Positions 8,243 through 17,199 of a stretch of 64,000 nt of DNA are shown here, piece after piece (the first letter of the stretch is position 1; each line of letters begins with the position of its first letter). The translations under genes and the position numbers were made by a program. The notes below the pieces were generated by a model. It was not told where the DNA came from. It worked only from the letters and a program-made list of their open reading frames with translations, and did no database searches. The DNA comes from Chryseobacterium takakiae. GTDB lineage: Bacteria; Bacteroidota; Bacteroidia; Flavobacteriales; Weeksellaceae. Location of the stretch: contig NZ_FQVO01000007.1 in NCBI RefSeq assembly GCF_900129385.1, positions 124,001 through 188,000 on the forward strand. The letters run 5' to 3'.

Positions 8243-8719
8243 TTAGTTCAGGTTTTTATACTCTTTCCACTCCTCAAAGCGGTAATCAATAATCTGTTTC
8301 ATCAAATCATAATTTTCGTAGGTGTCTTCAATATGATAGAACGTTTCGTATTCATAATCATTTTCTTCTGCTTTGGTATCAAAGAGATTGACGTAGTCAT
8401 CGGCAAATGAGCTGAATCGGTTTCCAAAATCCGTTTCATCCTTATAATAATCCTGCGCAAAAGCATTTCCCATCGCATTCAGATCATATTCGGAAAGCTT
8501 TCCGTCCATCGCATCCATAATAAATTCCGCACCGGTAATTTCACGGCGTTTTAACTGTTCTATCTGTTCTTCATAATCTTTTCTCAGATCATCGGAAATC
8601 AAACCTTTATGAATGCACCAGTTCAGGAACATTCCGGTGTGGGTGGCGCCGTTTTTTTCAGGAAGCTCTTGGGGAAAATCGCCGCCATAATGCCAGGAAG
8701 CATCATCATATTTAGACAT
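8243..8719 (-). CDS. DUF7832-like cytoplasmic protein
   Basis: This 158-residue acidic protein has no signal or membrane segment. The N-terminal YDDASWHYGGDFP followed by a HTGMFLNWCIHKGL helix is, as I recall, typical of the DUF7832 family, whose function is unknown to me. Asp, Glu and Tyr are very frequent in the C-terminal half (for example EENDYEYETFYHIEDTYENY), and the protein ends in a charged helix. It is a monocistronic gene convergent with the lipocalin and divergent from cinA. Related proteins often occur near toxin or immunity loci, but nothing here supports that, so no role is assigned. Confidence 0.7.
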   Translation of the reverse strand: MSKYDDASWHYGGDFPQELPEKNGATHTGMFLNWCIHKGLISDDLRKDYEEQIEQLKRREITGAEFIMDAMDGKLSEYDLNAMGNAFAQDYYKDETDFGNRFSSFADDYVNLFDTKAEENDYEYETFYHIEDTYENYDLMKQIIDYRFEEWKEYKNLN

Positions 8720-8834
8720 ATTTTTTAATTATAGTTTTAAACAATTTTAGCCAAAAATAGAAAAAATCAATTTATATTGCCGGACACAGAGAATTTTCCG
8801 TCATTTGTGTAGAATTTTTTTCTACAGTTATTAT

Positions 8835-10091
8835 ATGAAAAATGCCGTTCTCATTACTATTGGTGACGAAATCCTTTCCGGAAATACCGTGGATACCAAT
8901 TCTAATTTCATTGCCACAGAGCTTAAAAATATAGGAATAAAAGTTTCTCAGATTCTTACCATTTCAGATGAGATTGAAACCATTAAAAAAGCCATTGACT
9001 CTGCTTTTCAGATCGGGGATCTCATCATTACAACAGGAGGTTTGGGGCCAACCCGGGATGATAAAACCAAGAAAGCCATTGCCGAATTTTTTAATGACGA
9101 AATTGCGCTGGATGAGGTGACGTTTAATCATCTGAAAGCATATATGGAAAGGCGGGGCCGACTGGAGATCCTTGAAAGAAACCGCGAACAGGCTTTTGTT
9201 CCCACAAAATCAAAAGTTTTCCAGAATCATTACGGAACAGCACCTTGCATGATGATGGAAGAAAACGGGAAACTGCTTTTCAGTCTTCCCGGCGTTCCTT
9301 ATGAAGTAAAACCATTGATCAAGGATCAGATCATACCGTATCTGCAGGAAAAATTCAGCCTGAATTATATTACCACCAGAATTGTTTCAGTAGTGGGAAT
9401 TCCTGAAAGTATTTTAGCAGATAGGATAGAAGACTGGGAACTGGCTTTACCTGAAAACTTAGCGCTGTCTTATCTTCCGGTCGGGACAAGAGTAAAACTG
9501 AGACTCACGGCAACCGGAGAAAATGAGCCGCTCCTTCAGCAGCAGCTGGAAGAAGAAATTCAGAAATTGCTGCCGTTAATTAAAGACAATGTTATTGCCA
9601 CTTCTGAAGATAAAATTGAAAAAATTCTTGCTGAAATTTTAGTGGAAAGAAAATTAACGATTTCTACCGCAGAAAGCTGCACCGGTGGAGAATTGGCCAA
9701 AATGATCACTTCAGTTCCCGGGAGTTCAGCGTATTTTCTTGGCGGTATCATTGCCTACGCAACAGAGAAAAAGATTGATATTTTAAAGATTAAAAAAGAA
9801 ACAGTAGAAGAATTCACAGTGGTCAGCGAGCAGGTTGCCGATGAAATGGCAGAAGGCTGTCAGAAATTATTTAATACGGATATTGCTTTATCAACCACCG
9901 GTGTGGCCGGTCCGGGAAAAGGTGAGGACGGAAAAGAAGTGGGAACCGTTTTTTACACAGTAAGAGTAGGAAATCAGGCGGTTACCTCAAGGTTATACAT
10001 GCCGCATCTGGAAAGACTTGATTTTATGCATTTCGTTTCGCAAAAAGTGATTCAGGATCTGGTAGGGATTTTAATTTCGGAGAAAAACTAG
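8835..10091 (+). CDS. cinA: CinA-family nicotinamide-nucleotide amidase / competence-damage protein
   Basis: The start at 8835 (MKNAVLITIGDEILSG) gives 418 residues; ten residues further upstream are in frame but precede the conserved first strand. The N-terminal molybdopterin-binding-like (MoCF) domain carries GDEILSG near residues 8-14 and TTGGLGPTRDD near residue 70. The C-terminal CinA/PncC amidase domain carries STAESCTGGELAKM and STTGVAGPGKGEDGK. The C-terminal domain deamidates nicotinamide mononucleotide in pyridine-nucleotide recycling; the N-terminal domain has ADP-ribose pyrophosphatase activity in characterised homologues. The length matches full two-domain CinA. It lies upstream of the M13 peptidase genes, with a 95-bp gap. 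Confidence 0.93.
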   Translation: MKNAVLITIGDEILSGNTVDTNSNFIATELKNIGIKVSQILTISDEIETIKKAIDSAFQIGDLIITTGGLGPTRDDKTKKAIAEFFNDEIALDEVTFNHLKAYMERRGRLEILERNREQAFVPTKSKVFQNHYGTAPCMMMEENGKLLFSLPGVPYEVKPLIKDQIIPYLQEKFSLNYITTRIVSVVGIPESILADRIEDWELALPENLALSYLPVGTRVKLRLTATGENEPLLQQQLEEEIQKLLPLIKDNVIATSEDKIEKILAEILVERKLTISTAESCTGGELAKMITSVPGSSAYFLGGIIAYATEKKIDILKIKKETVEEFTVVSEQVADEMAEGCQKLFNTDIALSTTGVAGPGKGEDGKEVGTVFYTVRVGNQAVTSRLYMPHLERLDFMHFVSQKVIQDLVGILISEKN

Positions 10092-10186
10092 GTGGTAAAC
10101 AGCCAAATGAACATCATTAAATAATAGTAAATTTTTAAGTAACAAATTGTATCTAAAATATACTTATTGTATAAATTGTAATTATA

Positions 10187-12214
10187 ATGAAAAAATTAAC
10201 GCTATCTCTGCTTTTATTAGGAGGAATTTGTTCACAGATGGTGAACGCTCAGGCGACCGATAAAGGGTTGGACCTTAGCCTGATGGATAAATCAGTACGT
10301 CCTCAGGATGATTTTTATAACTACGTAAGCGGAACATGGATGAAAACCGCTAAAATCCCTTCCGATAAACCAACATGGGGAAGTTTCAACAAGCTGGCGG
10401 AAGATACCGATAACAATTCAATGACGATTCTGAATTCTCTTTTGAAAGATAAATTTGCAGATGGAACAGAAGGTAAAAAAATTCAGGATCTGTACGCAAC
10501 GTATATGAATATCCAGAAGAGAAATGCAGACGGAATCAAGCCGATCCAGGCAAACATTAGCAAAATAGACGCGATTAAAAATCTTAAAGATCTTCAGAAT
10601 TATTTAACTTCTGTAACGAAAGAAGGGGAAAATATTCTGTATGGTTGGGGAATAGATGCAGATCTGAAAGATTCTAAAATGAATGCCGTTTATTTAGGAA
10701 ATGCATCTCTTGGATTAGGTAGAGATTACTATCAGAAAGTGAATGATAAAAACACGGAAGCTCTTGCAGAATACACAAAATATGTAGCTTCTATGCTGAA
10801 AGAATTAGGATACAAAAACGCTGATGCGGCTGCAAAAGGTATTGTAGACTATGAGAAGAGCGTTGCTAAGACGTATCTTACCAATGAGCAGAGCCGTGAC
10901 AATACGCTTCAGTACAACCCAAGAACGATGGCTGAATTGAAGACATTAGTAAAAGGGGTGGATCTTCCTGCTTATCTTAAAGCGGTTGGCGTAAATACAG
11001 ATAAAGTAATCATCGGAGAAATCGGTTATTATAAAGATTTTGATAAATTGGTTAACGAGAAAAATCTTCCTGTAATTAAAGATTATCTTAAATTCCACAT
11101 GATCAACGGAAGTGCTTCTTATTTAAGCGAAAAGCTGGGAGACATGAGATTTGCTTTTTACGGTAAATACTTAAGAGGTCAGCAGGAGCAGAGAGCTTTG
11201 AACAAAAGAGGATATGAGCTGATCAACGGAACTTTAGGAGAAGCCTTCGGGAAATTATATGTTGAGAAATATTTCCCGGCAGAAGCGAAAGCCCAGATGG
11301 TAGAGCTGATTGATTATCTGAAGAAAAGCTTTGCCGTACACATCAACAATTTAGCATGGATGTCTTCCACAACCAAGGAAAAGGCAATGCAGAAATTGAA
11401 TAAATTCACGGTAAAAGTTGCATATCCTGATAAATGGAAAGATTATTCTAAATTAACCATTGTTCCGGAATCTAAAGGTGGGAATTTATACGCAAACCTT
11501 CAGAATATTACAGAATGGCAGTATAATAAAGATTTAGCTAAAATCGGGAAGCCTGTTGATAAATCAGAGTGGGGGATGACGCCGCAAACGGTGAATGCCT
11601 ATTACAACCCGGTAAACAACGAGATTGTATTCCCTGCAGCCATTCTTCAGCCGCCTTTCTTCAATCCTAATGCAGATGCAGCTGTTAATTTCGGGGGAAT
11701 CGGTGCCGTGATCGGTCACGAAATGAGCCACGGATTTGATGATTCCGGAGCACAGTTTGATGCAGACGGAAACCTGGTAGACTGGTGGACTCCGGAAGAT
11801 AAAGCCAACTTCGAAAAAGCAACGAAAGCGCTTGCTTCTCAGTATGACAAATACGAGCCGGTAAAAGGAACTTTTGTAAACGGAACCTTTACCAACGGTG
11901 AAAATATCGCCGACTTAGGTGGAGTAAATATTGCTTATGATGCGCTACAAATGTATCTGAAAGACAAAGGAAATCCTGGACCTATCAGCGGTTACACACA
12001 GGATCAGAGATTCTTCCTGAGCTGGGCAACCGTTTGGAGAACATTATCCAGCGAAAAATACATGATCAACCAAGTGAAAACAGATCCGCATTCTCCTGGA
12101 TATTTCAGAAGTTTCGGGCCTCTTACCAATGTTGATGCCTTCTACAAAGCATTCGATGTGAAAGAAGGCGACAAGCTTTACAAAAAACCGGAAGAAAGAA
12201 TCAAAATTTGGTAA
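10187..12214 (+). CDS. M13 (neprilysin/PepO-type) zinc metallopeptidase
   Basis: This 675-residue protein begins with a signal peptide ending near residue 21 (QMVNAQ). The M13 N-terminal domain (LSLMDKSVRPQDDFYNYVSG) covers most of the protein, and the catalytic part holds HEMSH at 511-515 with GENIADLGG, whose Glu (E572) is the third zinc ligand. Further substrate-binding segments are NAYYNP (near 470) and DPHSPGYFR near the end. It ends in the RIKIW tail typical of Bacteroidetes members. M13 enzymes cleave short peptides; this one should act in the periplasm. A second close paralogue follows 206 bp downstream, so this is a tandem duplication. Confidence 0.95.
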   Translation: MKKLTLSLLLLGGICSQMVNAQATDKGLDLSLMDKSVRPQDDFYNYVSGTWMKTAKIPSDKPTWGSFNKLAEDTDNNSMTILNSLLKDKFADGTEGKKIQDLYATYMNIQKRNADGIKPIQANISKIDAIKNLKDLQNYLTSVTKEGENILYGWGIDADLKDSKMNAVYLGNASLGLGRDYYQKVNDKNTEALAEYTKYVASMLKELGYKNADAAAKGIVDYEKSVAKTYLTNEQSRDNTLQYNPRTMAELKTLVKGVDLPAYLKAVGVNTDKVIIGEIGYYKDFDKLVNEKNLPVIKDYLKFHMINGSASYLSEKLGDMRFAFYGKYLRGQQEQRALNKRGYELINGTLGEAFGKLYVEKYFPAEAKAQMVELIDYLKKSFAVHINNLAWMSSTTKEKAMQKLNKFTVKVAYPDKWKDYSKLTIVPESKGGNLYANLQNITEWQYNKDLAKIGKPVDKSEWGMTPQTVNAYYNPVNNEIVFPAAILQPPFFNPNADAAVNFGGIGAVIGHEMSHGFDDSGAQFDADGNLVDWWTPEDKANFEKATKALASQYDKYEPVKGTFVNGTFTNGENIADLGGVNIAYDALQMYLKDKGNPGPISGYTQDQRFFLSWATVWRTLSSEKYMINQVKTDPHSPGYFRSFGPLTNVDAFYKAFDVKEGDKLYKKPEERIKIW

Positions 12215-12233
12215 TAAACACTTATTCAAAATA

Positions 12234-12263
12234 GAAACCGTTCAGCAATGAGCGGTTTTTTTA
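12234..12263 (+). terminator. intrinsic terminator
   Basis: AAACCGTTCA / TGAGCGGTTT (one T-G pair, GCAA loop) followed by a run of T ends the first M13 gene. Confidence 0.8.
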
Positions 12264-12275
12264 TTAAAAGATTTT

Positions 12276-12342
12276 ACTTCTCACCGCTCTCTCACCTCCC
12301 ACCTCTCACGTCTCACGTCTCACTTCTTACTTCTCACTAACT
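12276..12342. repeat. degenerate pyrimidine tandem repeat
   Basis: The stretch consists of imperfect copies of TCTCACG or TCTCACC (for example CTCACGTCTCACGTCTCAC near 12306). It is non-coding and lies just upstream of the promoter of the second M13 gene. Such repeats are seen between genes in this group and are probably replication-slippage products. Confidence 0.45.
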
Positions 12343-12420
12343 TTAAACTTCAAACCATAACCTTTTATGAATAAATTATGTATATTTGGTAAGTTTGTGT
12401 ACAATCAAAAAATATTTTTA

Positions 12421-14520
12421 ATGAAAAAGCTAAATATCGGAATACTTGCCTTTTCCGGGCTTGTATTTTTAAATTCGTGTGGTACGGCTAAAACGGCAGA
12501 TGCTCAGAAACCTGAAACGGTAAAAGAGACTGCTGCAGAACCGGTGAAAAAAGAGGAAATGAAAGAAGAAGGAATCAATTTATCATACATGGATAAATCG
12601 GTTCGTCCGCAGGATGATTTTTTTAGCTACGTAAACGGAAACTGGGTGAAAACCACTCAGATTCCTTCAGATAAAGCGAGCTGGGGATCTTTCAATGCAC
12701 TGAGAGAAAATGTAGATGATGCTTCTTTAGATATTTTAAATAAAATCTTATCAGAATCATATTCTGCAGGTTCAGAAGGTGAAAAAATCCAGAATCTATA
12801 TGCTTCTTTTATGGATACGAATAAAAGAAATGCAGAAGGGCTGGCTCCCATCAAAGGGGATCTGGCTAAAATCGATGCCATCAAAAACCTGAATGACCTT
12901 CAGAAATATCTGCTTGACGCAACAAAGTTGGGTGATAATTCATTTTACGGCTGGAGAGTAGGCGCAGATCTCAAAAATTCTAAAATGAATGCCGTGTATC
13001 TTGGAGGTCCGGATCTTGGGCTGGGAAGGGATTATTACCAAAAAGTAAATGAGGCCAACACCAAAACACTGGCAGAATATCAATCTTATGTAGGCAAATT
13101 GTTCGGAGTTTTAGGTTATAAAAATTCCGAAGCTGCGGCAAAAAATGTAGTTGATTTTGAAAAACAGCTTGCTAATTATTTATTAACCCTGGAACAGAAC
13201 AGGGATGCCAATTTAAGATACAACCCGAAAAACGTTTCCGAGCTTCCGGCTTTGGTTAAAAACGTAAATCTTCAGACCTATCTTAAAAATGCAGGAGTTA
13301 ATACAGACAGAGTCATCATCGGAGAGCTGAAATATTATCAGAATATGGATTCTTTCATCACCCAGAAAAATCTTCCACTGTTAAAAGATTATCTGAAATA
13401 TCATCTGATTAATGGAAATGCAAGCAATTTGGATGAAAATCTGGAACAGATCAGATTTGATTTTTATTCAAAATATCTTCAGGGACAAAAAGAACAGCGC
13501 CCGATGAATAAGCGCGGACTTTCGCTCGTGAATGGTGTTTTAGGCGAAGCATTCGGAAAACTGTATGTTGAGAAATATTTTACTCCGGAGTCCAAGGCTC
13601 AGATGGAAACTTATATTGATTATATCTTAAAATCTTTTAAGCAGCACATCAATGATATGGACTGGATGTCTCCGGCAACAAAAGTAAAAGCGCAGGAAAA
13701 ACTCTCTAAATTCACCGTAAAAATAGCTTATCCGGATAAATGGAAAGATTATACGCAGTTAAAAGTAGAATCTCCGAAAGCAGGTGCAACGCTGTATTCC
13801 AATCTTCAGAATGTTTCTGCATGGCAGTATCAGAGAAGTCTGGATAAAATCGGGAAACCGGTTGATAAAACAGAATGGGGAATGACTCCGCAAACGGTAA
13901 ATGCCTATTACAGCGGTTCTAATAACGAAATTGTTTTCCCGGCGGCAATCCTTCAGCCTCCTTTCTATAACCCGAAAGCCGATCCTGCCGTAAACTTCGG
14001 AGGAATCGGAGCCGTAATTGGTCATGAGATTTCCCACGGATTCGATGACAGCGGTTCAAGATTTGACGGTGACGGAAACCTTAACAACTGGTGGACAGAT
14101 GAAGACCGTAAAAACTTTGATGCGAAAGTGGCACAGCTTGGTGCACAGTACAGTGCCTACGAACCGGTGAAAGGAAGTTTTGTAAACGGTAAATTTACAA
14201 GCGGTGAAAATATCGGAGATCTTGGAGGCGTGGCAGTTGCTTATGATGCGCTTCAGATGTATCTTAAAGATCACGGAAATCCGGGACTGATCAGCGGTTT
14301 CACACAGGATCAGCGGTTTTTTATGAGCTGGGCAACAGTATGGAGAACAAAATCTACGGATCAGTATATGATCAATCAGGTAAAAACAGATCCGCATTCT
14401 CCGGGCGTTTTCAGGGCTTTTGGTCCGTTGGTAAATCAGGATGCATTCATCAAAGCATTTGATATTAAACCGGGTGACAAAATGTATAAAGCGCCGGAAG
14501 AAAGAATAAAAATTTGGTAA
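12421..14520 (+). CDS. M13-family zinc metallopeptidase, lipoprotein form
   Basis: The start at 12421 gives 699 residues beginning with a lipoprotein signal (lipobox FLNSC, Cys20) and a Lys/Glu-rich linker to about residue 50. An upstream in-frame ATG at 12367 lies before a -7 box TATATTTG (12381-12388) and is therefore excluded. The peptidase part is colinear with the previous gene: HEISH at 535-539, third ligand E596 in GENIGDLGG, and the same RIKIW end. Unlike its soluble paralogue, this copy is predicted to be membrane anchored, so the pair may divide labour between compartments. Substrates are unknown. Confidence 0.94.
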   Translation: MKKLNIGILAFSGLVFLNSCGTAKTADAQKPETVKETAAEPVKKEEMKEEGINLSYMDKSVRPQDDFFSYVNGNWVKTTQIPSDKASWGSFNALRENVDDASLDILNKILSESYSAGSEGEKIQNLYASFMDTNKRNAEGLAPIKGDLAKIDAIKNLNDLQKYLLDATKLGDNSFYGWRVGADLKNSKMNAVYLGGPDLGLGRDYYQKVNEANTKTLAEYQSYVGKLFGVLGYKNSEAAAKNVVDFEKQLANYLLTLEQNRDANLRYNPKNVSELPALVKNVNLQTYLKNAGVNTDRVIIGELKYYQNMDSFITQKNLPLLKDYLKYHLINGNASNLDENLEQIRFDFYSKYLQGQKEQRPMNKRGLSLVNGVLGEAFGKLYVEKYFTPESKAQMETYIDYILKSFKQHINDMDWMSPATKVKAQEKLSKFTVKIAYPDKWKDYTQLKVESPKAGATLYSNLQNVSAWQYQRSLDKIGKPVDKTEWGMTPQTVNAYYSGSNNEIVFPAAILQPPFYNPKADPAVNFGGIGAVIGHEISHGFDDSGSRFDGDGNLNNWWTDEDRKNFDAKVAQLGAQYSAYEPVKGSFVNGKFTSGENIGDLGGVAVAYDALQMYLKDHGNPGLISGFTQDQRFFMSWATVWRTKSTDQYMINQVKTDPHSPGVFRAFGPLVNQDAFIKAFDIKPGDKMYKAPEERIKIW

Positions 14521-14544
14521 ACAGCCAAAAATTGTTAGAAAAGA

Positions 14545-14574
14545 GAAACGTATCAGAAATGGTGCGTTTTTTTA
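14545..14574 (+). terminator. intrinsic terminator
   Basis: AAACGTATCA / TGGTGCGTTT with a GAAA loop and two G-U type pairs, followed by TTTTTTT, ends the second M13 gene. Confidence 0.75.
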
Positions 14575-14776
14575 TTTATTTTTTCATAGCTTAGTGATAT
14601 CGTAAATGTTGATTTTTGATTAATATTTAATTAATTAAGTTAAATATTAAAGAAAATTCTTAACAAAATTTTGTATGTTACAGTTTTTTTTTAAATTTAA
14701 ACATTGGATTGGTCAGCTATTTGATGCTGATAAATACGATTCACACCAAAATAAAAAATCTCAAAATAACAATAAT

Positions 14777-15223
14777 ATGGCAATGTTTAATTATGGCGTT
14801 GGCGGAAACGAAGTGAAAGTGGATGCCAATGAAGCTATCCAGAACATACAGGAGAATAAGTCTTTGATTGTGAGCCAGCTTACTTCAGAAGAATCTTATG
14901 TTCCTGAAATTGTAACAGGATTAAAAACAGTGGAAGACGTCTTCAGGCATTTCCAGCCTTCTGTAAACGTACAGCACGAGACGGAAGACGGCACTGTGGT
15001 AGAAGAAGAATTCCGTTTTCAGAATCTTGCAGACTTTACCCCTAAAAACCTTACCCAGAAATCGGCATACCTCCAGCAATTAAGCATGGAGCAGGAACAA
15101 TATAACAAAATTGTACGCCAGCTGAAAACCAATAAAATTCTGCGCAATATGCTGGAAAACGATCAGACAAGAGCTGCGTTTATCGAGGTATTGAAGGAAG
15201 TGGCACAAGAACTTGAAAAATAA
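14777..15223 (+). CDS. tssB: contractile sheath small subunit, TssB-like (Bacteroidetes T6SS)
   Basis: The start at 14777 (MAMFNYGVGGNEVKV) gives 148 residues, about the usual TssB length; the 34 residues further upstream are Phe-, Asn- and Lys-rich and look untranslated. The segment VPEIVTGLKTVEDVFRHFQP followed by a conserved FRFQNLADFTP resembles the TssB sheath strand (TpP/TpE-like lead-in). The C-terminal helix NKILRNMLENDQTRAAF also fits. It pairs with TssC, which starts 21 bp after its stop. TssB and TssC form the contractile tube of type VI secretion in Bacteroidetes (subtype iii). No other secretion gene (hcp, vgrG, tssF, tssG, tssK, clpV) is in the window. Confidence 0.8.
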   Translation: MAMFNYGVGGNEVKVDANEAIQNIQENKSLIVSQLTSEESYVPEIVTGLKTVEDVFRHFQPSVNVQHETEDGTVVEEEFRFQNLADFTPKNLTQKSAYLQQLSMEQEQYNKIVRQLKTNKILRNMLENDQTRAAFIEVLKEVAQELEK

Positions 15224-15244
15224 TCTAAAGACTTTACACTAATC

Positions 15245-16606
15245 ATGGATAGTAAATTACAGGCAGCTGAAAACCAACAACAGGGGCAGCAGCAACACGC
15301 AGGTCAGCCGAAGGGTAATCCGCTTGCCGAACTCAATAAAATCGGAGGTTTTGGTTTTGTAGAATCCGTTGTAGACGGGATCGCCAATATGAACCCCACC
15401 AGAAAAGCGAGGAAAGAAATATTCCTTAATGACAGCAACAAAGAAGAAGAAAGAAAAGAACTTCTCCAGAAAATAAATCTTTGGGTAAATCTTCTTGAAA
15501 GCAATGATTCGGCTGATAAAATGGCTGAAACCTGCAAATCAAAAGCGCAGTCTGCAGATCAGAGTTTAAAATCAAACCTAAAAAATACACTGGATGCCGT
15601 ACGCCAGCTGGAAACGAATTACAGAACGGTTGCTCAGTTTTATAAAAACACAGAACTCGATAAAGTAGACAATGTAAGTATTGTTAATGCAAGTTTAGAC
15701 CAGGTTTCTGATCTTGATAATCCTTTATTCATAGATGCTATCGCAGAAGAATTCAAGAATTATTATGACCGTCTCGACCTTCGTGATAATTATTCAATTT
15801 TAGCAATTCCAGGATATCTGGGATCGAATAAAGTCATCGAAAAATGGGCGAAAATCTGTAACGAAAATAAAGTAATGATGGTTACCGATTTTGCCAACCT
15901 TGATAAACCGGATGATGTTGTAGACCTATTCCATTCCGCAAACCTTACAGGTGGAGAATTACACAGAAGTAATGTGATTATGACCTGTAACTGGCTGGTG
16001 GGCCGTGGCAAAGCTGAAGAAGTAGGAGAGGAGGAAAATGTTGAGCTTCCGCCGTCTACTTCACTTGCCGGAAAAATCCACAAAACGCTGATGTCTCAGG
16101 TGGCAGCCGGAAAAAAACACGGAAATATTAATGAAGTAGATGCCGTAAAATTTGAATTAAAGAAGAGTGAGATTTCCCAGCTTGAAAAAATGGGTCTTGT
16201 TCCAATGGTCAATGAATACGGTAAAATCATGGCATTCTCCGCAAAAACGTTGTTTACAGGAGACAATATCGGGTTGCAGACGTACTCGGTGGTTCGTGTA
16301 TTCGACTATGTAACGAAAGTATTACTGGATTTCTTAAACCGAAGAGCTTTCGAAAACTGGAATGCCAAAAATGAAGATGATCTGAGAAGACAGATTGTTC
16401 AGTTTCTGGATAATATCAAAGGCCCGGACAAACTGATTGAAAAGTTTAAAATCGTTCGTTTTGAGCAGGACAGAGTGAATAAAGACAGGGTTTGGCTGGA
16501 CATCCGCCTTACCCCGTATTTCCCTACAAAAAGTTTCGTGATCAAATTAGACGGTCATAAAGGAGACGACGGGAATGAATGGGATGCAGAATATGCCCAG
16601 GAATAA
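15245..16606 (+). CDS. tssC: contractile sheath large subunit, TssC-like (DUF5458)
   Basis: This 453-residue protein has an N-terminal low-complexity Gln-rich stretch (about 3-22). The DUF5458/TssC body follows, with segments I associate with Bacteroidetes TssC: LAIPGYLGSNKVIEKWAKI, SNVIMTCNWLVGRG and LPPSTSLAGKIHKTLM. It ends with the region KIVRFEQDRVNKDRVWLDI, the sheath interlock strand. The length is normal. With TssB it would assemble the sheath; both are cytoplasmic. A terminator follows directly, so tssB-tssC forms a complete two-gene unit. A non-T6SS contractile machine cannot be excluded from these two genes alone. Confidence 0.85.
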   Translation: MDSKLQAAENQQQGQQQHAGQPKGNPLAELNKIGGFGFVESVVDGIANMNPTRKARKEIFLNDSNKEEERKELLQKINLWVNLLESNDSADKMAETCKSKAQSADQSLKSNLKNTLDAVRQLETNYRTVAQFYKNTELDKVDNVSIVNASLDQVSDLDNPLFIDAIAEEFKNYYDRLDLRDNYSILAIPGYLGSNKVIEKWAKICNENKVMMVTDFANLDKPDDVVDLFHSANLTGGELHRSNVIMTCNWLVGRGKAEEVGEEENVELPPSTSLAGKIHKTLMSQVAAGKKHGNINEVDAVKFELKKSEISQLEKMGLVPMVNEYGKIMAFSAKTLFTGDNIGLQTYSVVRVFDYVTKVLLDFLNRRAFENWNAKNEDDLRRQIVQFLDNIKGPDKLIEKFKIVRFEQDRVNKDRVWLDIRLTPYFPTKSFVIKLDGHKGDDGNEWDAEYAQE

Positions 16607-16625
16607 AAAATATAAATCAATAATA

Positions 16626-16652
16626 AACCGATGCTTGTTCATCGGTTTTTTT
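16626..16652 (+). terminator. intrinsic terminator
   Basis: AACCGATG / CATCGGTT with a 6-base loop and a following T-run closes the tssBC unit. Confidence 0.85.
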
Positions 16653-16679
16653 CTATCAAATCAATATAAATATTTCAGC

Positions 16680-17132
16680 ATGAAAGGCAGATTATTCTAT
16701 TTTTTGCCATTAATTTTTTTGGCTTTATGTTGTGAAGAAAAAAAGATTCAGCAGAAGCAGGCAGTAGATCTTTTTGCAGATGAAAGACAGGAAGGAAAAG
16801 CATATGTCATGAAACCACAGGAATGTTTTGATGAGAGCGAAATGGTAGTTTCTTCCGGAAGTGTAACGTTGGTGGATCAGTCTTCCGGGCGCGGAAAATC
16901 CATTTTTATTTACAGAATCACCTCAGGAGAGGTGTTGAAAACAACAAGAGATTCGGTAATTAATTTCTCTTTTCAGTTTCTTTCCAATCAAAAGCTTCCG
17001 TTTAAAAAAGATTCTGTATCATACATTTATCTTAAAAAACTGGAAGGTTACCGTTTTATAGCAAAAGAAATGAAGTTAAAATATCAGTGGCTTAAAGCCG
17101 CTCCTGTATACTCAGTAAAACAGGAAAATTAA
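16680..17132 (+). CDS. small exported protein, possible lipoprotein
   Basis: The start at 16680 gives 150 residues. The first 20 (MKGRLFYFLPLIFLALCCEE) form a signal with two adjacent Cys, which could be a weak lipobox although the residue before the Cys is atypical. The mature part is about 130 residues, with VVSSGSVTLVDQ and SVSYIYLKKLEGYRF likely to be beta strands. I do not recognise a family. It lies between tssBC and mutY; gldD often neighbours mutY in Flavobacteriia, but this sequence does not look like GldD. It is expressed after the tssC terminator, so it probably has its own promoter. Confidence 0.6.
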   Translation: MKGRLFYFLPLIFLALCCEEKKIQQKQAVDLFADERQEGKAYVMKPQECFDESEMVVSSGSVTLVDQSSGRGKSIFIYRITSGEVLKTTRDSVINFSFQFLSNQKLPFKKDSVSYIYLKKLEGYRFIAKEMKLKYQWLKAAPVYSVKQEN

Positions 17133-17134
17133 AT

Positions 17135-17142
17135 TATCTTTG
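17135..17142 (+). promoter_or_regulatory. -7 box for mutY
   Basis: TATCTTTG matches TAnnTTTG exactly. The predicted transcript start lies near 17147. That is downstream of the out-of-frame ATG at 17144 and about 50 bp before the proposed TTG start of mutY at 17200. Confidence 0.45.
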
Positions 17143-17199
17143 TATGGCAAATTCAAAGCTGTGGTTTTGATATGGAAATTAAATAATGAAGACGAACAT

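Noticed and set aside
16680..17132. Identification of the gene before mutY as gldD
   Set aside because: The position is suggestive, but the sequence lacks the GldD pattern I know and has an atypical signal; left unassigned.
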